Translations under genes and position numbers: made by a program
Assembly: GCA_001773295.1 (NCBI GenBank)
Contig: MEWG01000022.1
Coordinates: forward strand, 40,141-61,772
Length of the DNA: 21,632 nucleotides
Source: a candidate division WWE3 bacterium RIFOXYD1_FULL_39_9
GTDB taxonomy: Bacteria; Patescibacteriota; WWE3; UBA101185; UBA10185
Direction: 5' to 3'
The notes under the pieces: generated by a model
The model's database searches: none
The model's input: the letters and a program-made list of their open reading frames with translations, nothing else
Told to the model about the DNA's origin: nothing
Shown: in pieces, positions 6,994 through 13,003 of the stretch
How the letters are laid out: each line of letters opens with the position of its first letter
Position numbering within the stretch: position 1 is the stretch's first letter

Positions 6994-8133
6994 GTGAAAT
7001 CTGAAAATATAACAAAAATAAATGGCGCCGGACTAAAACCTGAAGTGTCTTCTCCTCGAATAAAAGTAGGTATATTAGGAGCAACAGGAACAGTTGGTCA
7101 GAAGTTTATAGTATTGCTGCAAAATCACCCCTGGTTTGAAATTAGCGTTCTTGCGGCATCTGAAAATTCGGCCGGCAAAAAATATACGGAGGCGGTCGAA
7201 GGCAGGTGGGTGCAAAGTACCCCGATCCCTGATTTGCTAAAAAACGTTGTTGTGAAGGACTTGTACAAAGACATGGCAGATATAGCACATGAGGTTAAAG
7301 TTGTTTTTTGCGCGGTTAACATGCCTAAAGATGAAATCAAGAAGTTAGAATCTGACTATGCTGCTGCCGGGGTTGCTGTGGTTTCAAACAACTCGGCCAA
7401 TCGATGGACTGACGACGTGCCGATGATTATGCCCGAGATAAATCCTCACCATTCTAAATTAATCGATATTCAACGCAAAGCCAGAGGCTGGGATAAAGGC
7501 CTGATAGTTGTAAAGCCAAACTGTTCTATACAATCTTATGTACCGGCAATTCAAGCATTACAAAAATTTAATCCGGAAAAAGTAATTGTTACTACTTTTC
7601 AAGCAATATCTGGCGCGGGTAAAACCTTTGAAAGCTGGCCGGAAATGCTGGATAACGTAATCCCATTAATAAAAGGCGAAGAAGAAAAATCAGAGAAGGA
7701 GCCGCTGAGGATTTGGGGTGAGATCGTTGATAGAAAAATTGTACCTGCTGTTAAACCAGAAATTTCAGCTAACTGCATTAGAGTTCCGGTTTCTGACGGG
7801 CACATGGCATTGGTCAATATTTCATTTGCAAAAAAACCTACAAAAGATGAGATTTTGAACGCCTGGAAAAATTATATAAATCCAATTGAAGAACTACATC
7901 TGCCTTCGGCACCAAAAGAATTCATAAAATATTTTGAAGAAGAGGACAGACCTCAGACCAAACTTGATAGAGATTTTGAAAACGGCATGGGAATTACCCT
8001 TGGCAGACTGCGCGAAGATAATATTATGGACTGGAAATTTGTCTCTCTATCTCACAACACAGTCCGCGGCGCCGCAGGTGGTGCTATTTTAACTGCTGAA
8101 TTATTGTATAAACAGGGATATATTATCAACTAA
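6994..8133 (+). CDS. asd: Aspartate-semialdehyde dehydrogenase (archaeal/fungal type)
   Basis: Reduces 4-phospho-aspartate to L-aspartate 4-semialdehyde with NADPH, the step after the kinase encoded 3 nt upstream. The 379 residues show GILGATGTVGQ (26-36, dinucleotide binding), SNNSANR near 131-137, the catalytic cysteine Cys177 in VKPNCSIQSY, ISGAGKTFE near 205-213, and the catalytic His270 in RVPVSDGHMA. The C-terminal HNTVRGAAGGAILTAE is characteristic. Spacing and motifs match the archaeal/fungal branch rather than the E. coli Asd branch. The start is GTG at 6994; about 22 residues precede the nucleotide-binding strand, so a later start cannot be excluded. A weak GGAAAG lies 12 nt upstream. 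Neither homoserine dehydrogenase nor DapA is encoded in the window, so the fate of the semialdehyde is unknown. Confidence 0.95.
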   Translation: MKSENITKINGAGLKPEVSSPRIKVGILGATGTVGQKFIVLLQNHPWFEISVLAASENSAGKKYTEAVEGRWVQSTPIPDLLKNVVVKDLYKDMADIAHEVKVVFCAVNMPKDEIKKLESDYAAAGVAVVSNNSANRWTDDVPMIMPEINPHHSKLIDIQRKARGWDKGLIVVKPNCSIQSYVPAIQALQKFNPEKVIVTTFQAISGAGKTFESWPEMLDNVIPLIKGEEEKSEKEPLRIWGEIVDRKIVPAVKPEISANCIRVPVSDGHMALVNISFAKKPTKDEILNAWKNYINPIEELHLPSAPKEFIKYFEEEDRPQTKLDRDFENGMGITLGRLREDNIMDWKFVSLSHNTVRGAAGGAILTAELLYKQGYIIN

Positions 8134-8138
8134 GAAAC

Positions 8139-8903
8139 ATGGTGACACCTAAATCCAAAATAGTACTTTGTTCCTCAACACACTATAAAAAAACAATTGA
8201 CGATGTTAGAGCTAGCTGTGCCCTTGAAACCGCAAAAAAAGCAGCTCGATATAGCTTAAATCTATTAGTAGTAGACGATACCGATGTGAATTTTAGAAAC
8301 CAGCTTAAGGAACTTGGCGCCACCGTATTTGAAGAGAAAGTGCACGGTATGGGGACATGTCGCAGGTTTATCCTGGACAAAGCAGGAGATATTGCCGGAA
8401 AAGATGGGGTAGTTATTTGGCTTGAAGCTGAGAAGTATAACCTTGTTGAATTCGCAGAACAACTTGCCGAACCAATTTTAAACGGCAAGGCAGACATGGT
8501 AATTCCTAATAGAGATCAAAAATTATTTGAAGAAACATATCCCAAATTTCAAATACAATCTGAAAGCCTTGCAAAACTTTTTGTGCACGATATGGGATTA
8601 GATTGGGACGTGTTCTTTGGACCTGTTGCGGTAAATAATGTCGCACTTAACGAATTTCTGAATTATCCCAATAATCTTCCGAAAGAATTTGGAATGACTG
8701 TACCGGACACATGGGATGCTACTTATTTACCAAGGTTAATTGCCATGTCAAAAGGGTGCAAAACGGAATTCATTACCGTTCCTTACAGACATCCTTCTGA
8801 ACAAACGAAACATGAATCGGGTAATTTGGAATATGACCTTAAAAGAATTGCCCAATTGGAGCTTCTGGGATTAATGTACAAATTATGGAAAATTTATCAA
8901 TGA
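8139..8903 (+). CDS. GT-A-fold glycosyltransferase-like protein, function unassigned
   Basis: A 254-residue soluble protein, third in the aspartokinase operon (5 nt after asd). An alpha/beta start (KIVLCSSTHYKK) leads to LLVVDDTD near 43-50, GMGTCRRFILDKA near 70-82, and VVIWLEAEK near 91-99, where GT-A enzymes have their metal-binding acidic motif. ILNGKADMVIPNRDQ then resembles the segment after DxD in mannosyl- or glucosyl-3-phosphoglycerate synthase and DPM-type enzymes. TWDATYLPRLIAMSKG and PYRHPSEQ lie toward the C-terminus. I read it as a divergent GT-A glycosyltransferase (or nucleotidyltransferase) and cannot name the substrate. No Shine-Dalgarno is seen, suggesting translational coupling. 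Its 3' end overlaps the convergent GDP-fucose-synthase-like gene by 7 bp. Confidence 0.6.
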   Translation: MVTPKSKIVLCSSTHYKKTIDDVRASCALETAKKAARYSLNLLVVDDTDVNFRNQLKELGATVFEEKVHGMGTCRRFILDKAGDIAGKDGVVIWLEAEKYNLVEFAEQLAEPILNGKADMVIPNRDQKLFEETYPKFQIQSESLAKLFVHDMGLDWDVFFGPVAVNNVALNEFLNYPNNLPKEFGMTVPDTWDATYLPRLIAMSKGCKTEFITVPYRHPSEQTKHESGNLEYDLKRIAQLELLGLMYKLWKIYQ

Positions 8904-9829
8904 GTTACGTTCGCAAGATACCACTCATATGTGGCAGTTAAACCTTCTCTGAGCTCAACCTTAGGTTTCCAACCAAGCTGAGTCATTCTAGTTGCGTCCG
9001 TCAGCTTTCTGGCTATACCATCAGGTTTCGTAGAATCCCACACAATCTCGCCGTCAAAACCAACAACTTCGGCTACTAACTCGGTCAGTTCCTTGATTGT
9101 AATATCTTCTCCCCAACCCAAATTTACATAATCGTAAACTGTTTCTGAATTCATCAAAAACAAGCATCCGTCAGCAACGTCTTCGGTGCTCATAAACTCT
9201 CTTCTTGGAGATCCGGTACCCCACGCTGAAACAGTTGGTTGCTTATTTATTTTTGCCTCATGAAACTTTCTGATTAATGCAGGCATTACATGCGAGTTTT
9301 CCAAATCAAAGTTATCGTTTACCCCATATAAATTTGTAGGAATACATGAAGTGAAATCGTCGCCATACTGTTGGCGAAGTTTTTCGCACAATTTCATTCC
9401 GGAAATTTTGGCCACAGCATATGCTTCGTTAGTAGGTTCCGGCAGTCCGGTCATGATGTATTCTTCTTTCATTGGCTGTGGTGTATCTTTTGGATAAACG
9501 CACGTGGAACTTAGAAACAAAAGTTTCTTAACTTTGTTTTCATGTGCAGACCAAATTAAATTATTTTGTATTTGCAAATTCTCGTATAAAAAATCTGCCT
9601 GATATGTCATGTTGGCTTTTATTCCTCCAACTTTTGCTGCAGCAATAAATACATATTCGGGTTTTTCAGAGGCAAAGAAATTTTTAACTTTGCTTTGATC
9701 AAGAAGATTTAATTCCTCACGTGTTTTAAAAACAAGATTTGTATAACCTTCATTTTGGAGTTTTCGTAATATTGAGGAACCGACCATGCCTTTGTGACCG
9801 GCAATAAATATTTTTGAATCTTTATTCAT
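8897..9829 (-). CDS. GDP-L-fucose synthase / GDP-L-colitose synthase-like epimerase-reductase
   Basis: A 310-residue SDR of the Fcl (WcaG)/ColC family, which epimerises C3/C5 or C5 alone and then reduces the C4 ketone with NADPH. Visible: FIAGHKGMVGSS (GxxGxxG at 11-17), AAAKVGGI (63-70), SSTCVYP with the acid/base Cys110, YAVAK with Tyr137 and Lys141, PTNLYG (164-169), and SHVMPAL with catalytic His180. Length and motifs fit Fcl closely. Because a ColD-like 3-dehydratase lies directly upstream (3 nt gap), the physiological product may be GDP-L-colitose instead of GDP-L-fucose; ColC enzymes keep the same fold and motifs, so sequence alone does not decide. It is last in the gmd-colD-fcl operon and ends tail-to-tail with the plus-strand operon. 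Confidence 0.88.
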   Translation of the reverse strand: MNKDSKIFIAGHKGMVGSSILRKLQNEGYTNLVFKTREELNLLDQSKVKNFFASEKPEYVFIAAAKVGGIKANMTYQADFLYENLQIQNNLIWSAHENKVKKLLFLSSTCVYPKDTPQPMKEEYIMTGLPEPTNEAYAVAKISGMKLCEKLRQQYGDDFTSCIPTNLYGVNDNFDLENSHVMPALIRKFHEAKINKQPTVSAWGTGSPRREFMSTEDVADGCLFLMNSETVYDYVNLGWGEDITIKELTELVAEVVGFDGEIVWDSTKPDGIARKLTDATRMTQLGWKPKVELREGLTATYEWYLANVTH

Positions 9830-9832
9830 TAG

Positions 9833-11038
9833 TTATTTACGACTAATTAATCCACTAAGAACGTTGACTTCTTCGTCGGTTAATTCCGGATTATTTGCAA
9901 AGTATAAACCATTCTCATGTATGAAATCAGCATTTTCCAGATGACTGTCTCTATTCACATATTTCTTAAAAAACGGCTGTCTGCTGATATTGCCTGCGAT
10001 TACCGGACGGATCTCGACGTTACGGGACTCAAATTTATCTTTATATTTTCTGAATAGTGTTTTGTCCTTGAAAACTATCGGCATTGCAAAGTTGGAAACC
10101 GTATCCATGTGACCAACTTCTAAATGTATTAGATCGTCATTACTTTTAACTGCTTCGTGGAAAATAAAGAAGTTTCTCTCACGCTTTGCAACAATTTCAT
10201 CCCAAAAACCAACTTGGATATTTCCTAAGAATCCTTGAATTTCGGTAGGTCTGGTGTTGTAAGCTAAATCATAAAAAGTGTATCGGGAATAGAAGTAGTC
10301 GATATTATTTTCATTTCTAAGTTTATTTTTATTTTCTTCCGGTAAATTTCTGTCCCATCCGTGTGCTCTAACAAGTCTTAACATCTCTACTAAGTTTTCG
10401 TCATTTGTACATACAAATCCACCTTCAATAGTGGATAGGTGATGTCCAACAAAAGTCGAAAAGGTAGAAGCAAGTCCGTAATTTCCTAACAATTTACCGG
10501 CAACTTTTGACCCTAACGATTCGCAGTTATCTTCTAAAAGAAGAATATTGTTATCTGCGCAAAACTTACTTAAAACATCGATATCCGCAGAAAAACCCAG
10601 AACGTTTGTTAAAAATAAGGCTTTAATGTCACTTTCTTTTTCAAGCGCAGATTTCAGGATCCCTGAGCTTACATTCAGGTTGGATAATTCGCAATCAAGC
10701 GGAACCGGCTGCAACCCGAGTTGTATCAAAGGCATGACATTCGTTGCCCAAGTCAGCGCGGAAAAAGCTACTTTATCGCCTTTTCGTAGATACCCTAGAT
10801 TTAGCATCGCCTGGATCAAAATCAAATTAGCCGCACTACCGCTGGAAACAAAAGCTGAATAGCGACAGCCCTGCTTTTTGGCAAATTCCTCTTCTAATTT
10901 TGCGCACTGCTCGCCCATACTTAAAATAGGAGCGTTTCTAATAAATTCTACGAGTTTCTCTTTTGTGTTAACCTCATCGTAAAACGAGGACTTAATTAAT
11001 TTAATCTGATCTTTTTTTACTTCAGTATAAGTTTGCAT
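9833..11038 (-). CDS. colD: ColD-like GDP-4-keto-6-deoxy-D-mannose 3-dehydratase (PLP/PMP enzyme lacking the lysine)
   Basis: A 401-residue DegT/DnrJ/EryC1-fold protein. Where aminotransferases of this fold have the PLP lysine (as in SxxPTKNLTxGEGG), this reads FSTFVGHHLSTIEGG, placing His199 at the lysine position. That is the signature of ColD and of the RfbH/E1 dehydratases, which remove a sugar 3-hydroxyl rather than transaminate as the end reaction. Further ColD-like stretches: VSSGSAANL (64-72), LLEDNCESLGS (167-177), RAHGWDRNLP (224-233), EIRPVIAGN near 343 and NADFIHENGLYFANN near 374. Length is near ColD (388 in E. coli) and shorter than RfbH (about 437). The E1 iron-sulfur cysteine cluster is absent around the active site. 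ColD regenerates PMP with glutamate. Flanked by gmd and an fcl/colC gene. No Shine-Dalgarno. Confidence 0.88.
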   Translation of the reverse strand: MQTYTEVKKDQIKLIKSSFYDEVNTKEKLVEFIRNAPILSMGEQCAKLEEEFAKKQGCRYSAFVSSGSAANLILIQAMLNLGYLRKGDKVAFSALTWATNVMPLIQLGLQPVPLDCELSNLNVSSGILKSALEKESDIKALFLTNVLGFSADIDVLSKFCADNNILLLEDNCESLGSKVAGKLLGNYGLASTFSTFVGHHLSTIEGGFVCTNDENLVEMLRLVRAHGWDRNLPEENKNKLRNENNIDYFYSRYTFYDLAYNTRPTEIQGFLGNIQVGFWDEIVAKRERNFFIFHEAVKSNDDLIHLEVGHMDTVSNFAMPIVFKDKTLFRKYKDKFESRNVEIRPVIAGNISRQPFFKKYVNRDSHLENADFIHENGLYFANNPELTDEEVNVLSGLISRK

Positions 11039-11042
11039 ATTA

Positions 11043-12095
11043 TTAATAATTTAAATATCCGTTAGCCTTTTTTTCGTTTTCCAGGTCAAACTCAAACATT
11101 TCTTTTACCAATGAATCAAAGTTATATTTAGGTTCCCAATGTAGCACTTTTTTAGCCTTTGACGGATCGCCTAACAAACAGTCTACTTCCGCAGGTCTAA
11201 AATACAAAGGGTCGACTCTAATTAGTACATCTCCGGACTTGGAATTAATTCCGACTTCCTCGACACCCTCACCTTTCCATTCAATATTAATGTCCGCAAA
11301 TGAAAAGGCTTTTTCAACAAATTCTTTTACCGAGTGAGTTTCTCCTGAAGCAACCACAAAATCATCCGGCTCATCGTGCTGCATCATTAACCACATTGCC
11401 TCTACATAATCCTTAGCGTGTCCCCAATCTCTACTTGAATTCAAGTTACCAAGATATAAAACATCAAGTTTTCCATATAATATATCTGCAATTGCCCTTG
11501 TGATTTTTCTGGTTACAAATGTCCTGCCGCGTCTTGGTGATTCGTGATTGAACAAAATTCCATTGCATGCAAAAAGGTTGTAACTTTCACGATAATTTTT
11601 GGTCGCCCAGTATGCATAAACTTTTGCTACACCGTATGGAGATCTGGGATAAAACGGGGTTGTTTCTTTTTGAGGTGTTTCCAAAACTTTTCCAAACATC
11701 TCACTTGATGCTGCCTGATAAAACTTGGATCTGGGACTAGTTTGCTTTATTGCTTCTAATAATCTGACTGCTCCTAAACCAACTACATCGCCTGTATATT
11801 CAGGGATATCAAAACTTACACCAACGTGGCTTTGTGCGCCCAAGTTGTATACTTCGTCAGGTTTTATTGCTTCAATTAATTTAAAAAGTGAAGATGAGTC
11901 TGCCAAATCAGCATAGTGCATAAATAATCTCTTTGAGGGACTTTGCGCTTCTTCATATATGTGATCGATTCTTGCGGAGTTAAATAAACTGGATCTGCGG
12001 CGTATACCGTGAACTTCGTAACCTTTTTGTATTAAGAGCTCTGCTAAGTAGGAGCCGTCTTGTCCGCCTATGCCTGTGATTAGTGCTTTTTTCAT
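11043..12095 (-). CDS. gmd: GDP-mannose 4,6-dehydratase
   Basis: Converts GDP-D-mannose to GDP-4-keto-6-deoxy-D-mannose using bound NADP+. The 350-residue SDR has ITGIGGQDGSYLAE (GxxGxDG, 8-14), the GMD hallmark RRRSS (32-36) in the NADP-binding loop, NLGAQSHVGVSF (84-95), AASSEMFG (128-135) with the Ser-Ser-Glu active site, and YGVAK with Tyr154 and Lys158. NHESPRRG, TFVTRK and NLNSSRDWGHAKDYVEAMW are also classic GMD segments. It heads a three-gene operon (gaps of 4 and 3 nt) whose order matches the GDP-colitose pathway. GDP-mannose-forming genes (manB, manC) are not in the window. A promoter and a weak AGAAGAG ribosome site precede it. Confidence 0.97.
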   Translation of the reverse strand: MKKALITGIGGQDGSYLAELLIQKGYEVHGIRRRSSLFNSARIDHIYEEAQSPSKRLFMHYADLADSSSLFKLIEAIKPDEVYNLGAQSHVGVSFDIPEYTGDVVGLGAVRLLEAIKQTSPRSKFYQAASSEMFGKVLETPQKETTPFYPRSPYGVAKVYAYWATKNYRESYNLFACNGILFNHESPRRGRTFVTRKITRAIADILYGKLDVLYLGNLNSSRDWGHAKDYVEAMWLMMQHDEPDDFVVASGETHSVKEFVEKAFSFADINIEWKGEGVEEVGINSKSGDVLIRVDPLYFRPAEVDCLLGDPSKAKKVLHWEPKYNFDSLVKEMFEFDLENEKKANGYLNY

Positions 12096-12134
12096 ATATC
12101 TCTTCTAAGTGAATGACAAAAGTTTAACATATAA

Positions 12135-12164
12135 ACTATAGTAATTTAAACATTATTACTGCAA
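12135..12164 (-). promoter_or_regulatory. Predicted promoter of the gmd-colD-fcl operon
   Basis: The reverse strand shows TTGCAG (12164-12159, 3/6) and TATAGT (12140-12135, 5/6 match to TATAAT) with an 18-bp spacer. The expected start near 12128 leaves a leader of roughly 30 nt containing AGAAGAG before ATG 12095. The -35 overlaps the T tract of the terminator of the upstream gene, so termination and initiation are back to back. Confidence 0.45.
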
Positions 12165-12205
12165 AAAATTGCTAAGGGGTAAAGCATTGATATGGTTTAC
12201 CCCTT
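12160..12205 (-). terminator. Intrinsic terminator overlapping the end of the DPM1-like gene
   Basis: A perfect 10-bp inverted repeat AAGGGGTAAA / TTTACCCCTT (12174-12183 and 12196-12205) encloses a 12-nt loop. On the reverse strand it is followed, after four bases, by six T. The stop codon of the 12197-12964 gene (TAA, 12199-12197) lies inside the upstream arm. The plus-strand side is also T-rich (from 12204), so it could work in both directions. It separates the glycosyltransferase genes from the gmd operon. Confidence 0.7.
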
Positions 12206-12964
12206 TTTGTTTGATTTTTGATCAAGAACCCAACGTACCATTCGGAAAAATCCCAAAAGGGCTTGTACAAGGTAACCGACTTTTAGAGGTTTTCCGTTTT
12301 TGTTTACTCCGTAAGTAATTGGAACTTCCTTAATAGTGTACCCACTATTCAAGAGCGCCAGTCTTAATTCAGTGTTCTGTAAATGGTAAGGTCCGTATAC
12401 GACACTGATCCATGTATCGGGTGTGTAGCTCTTAAACAGTTTTTGAACTACATACCGAGACAACCCCTCGTATCCTGATGAGAAATCAGTAATCCTTTTT
12501 GACCAGGGCACCAGCAGAATGTTAGCTAAAATCGTAGCAACTCTACTTACTACCCTTCTTTGAAGAGGGTACTTGTTTGCACCGCCCGGTAACACACGAC
12601 TGGCCAAAACTACCTCATGTCCTCTTGTGAACTCGTGGATAAACTTAGGAATCTCACAAACATCGTGAGCGCCGTCAGAGTCCATACTTATTACAAAGTC
12701 GGCCCCTTTTTCTACCGCTACCTGCATACCAAGTAAATACGCTGCAGAAAAAGAGCCACTATCTGCAATTGCCGGAAATATCTTGTCGGGATATTTGTGG
12801 CAAAGCTCCATCACCTTATTAGTACCTTCAGGATCAAGCACGCTGTGCGTGCACAGAACCACCAAAGGAATTCCGCCCATGAGTTGCACAACGTCAAAAA
12901 TTTTCAGAGCCTGGGGTTCGAGGTCATTGTACCCAACTGATAGTGATACGCCAATTCTTGTCAT
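12197..12964 (-). CDS. GT2 glycosyltransferase, polyprenyl-phosphate mannosyltransferase (DPM1)-like
   Basis: A 255-residue GT-A enzyme without membrane segments. The metal/nucleotide motif MDSDGAHD lies at 94-101, followed by the DPM-type SRVLPGGANKY segment (about 122-132), DFSSGYEGLSR near 163-173 (compare DxxSGFR in DPM1) and VPITYGVNKNGKPLK near 218-232. These point to transfer of mannose or glucose from a nucleotide sugar to polyprenyl phosphate, giving a lipid-linked donor. The membrane GT-C enzyme encoded directly upstream (39 nt) is the kind of enzyme that uses such donors. The usual N-terminal PxYNE motif is altered to SVGYND. A full AAGGAGG Shine-Dalgarno precedes ATG 12964. Donor and acceptor are not proven. 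Confidence 0.8.
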   Translation of the reverse strand: MTRIGVSLSVGYNDLEPQALKIFDVVQLMGGIPLVVLCTHSVLDPEGTNKVMELCHKYPDKIFPAIADSGSFSAAYLLGMQVAVEKGADFVISMDSDGAHDVCEIPKFIHEFTRGHEVVLASRVLPGGANKYPLQRRVVSRVATILANILLVPWSKRITDFSSGYEGLSRYVVQKLFKSYTPDTWISVVYGPYHLQNTELRLALLNSGYTIKEVPITYGVNKNGKPLKVGYLVQALLGFFRMVRWVLDQKSNKKG

Positions 12965-12969
12965 AGTAT

Positions 12970-12976
12970 CCTCCTT
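12970..12976 (-). promoter_or_regulatory. Near-perfect Shine-Dalgarno of the DPM1-like gene
   Basis: The reverse strand reads AAGGAGG 5 nt before ATG 12964. It is the strongest ribosome-binding site in the window, where many genes have none. Confidence 0.75.
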
Positions 12977-13003
12977 TTTATATTTGTTGGTAACTTCAAA
13001 ATA

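Noticed and set aside
8903..8940. Short inverted repeat CCAC-TCATAT-GTGG as a terminator for the convergent operons
   Set aside because: The stem is only 4 bp, lies within the Fcl-like coding region and lacks a T tract.
9833..11038. Reading this gene as a sugar aminotransferase (perosamine-type) or as an RfbH/E1 dehydratase
   Set aside because: The PLP lysine is replaced by His199, against an aminotransferase. Length is nearer ColD than E1, and the E1 iron-sulfur cysteines are not present around the active site.
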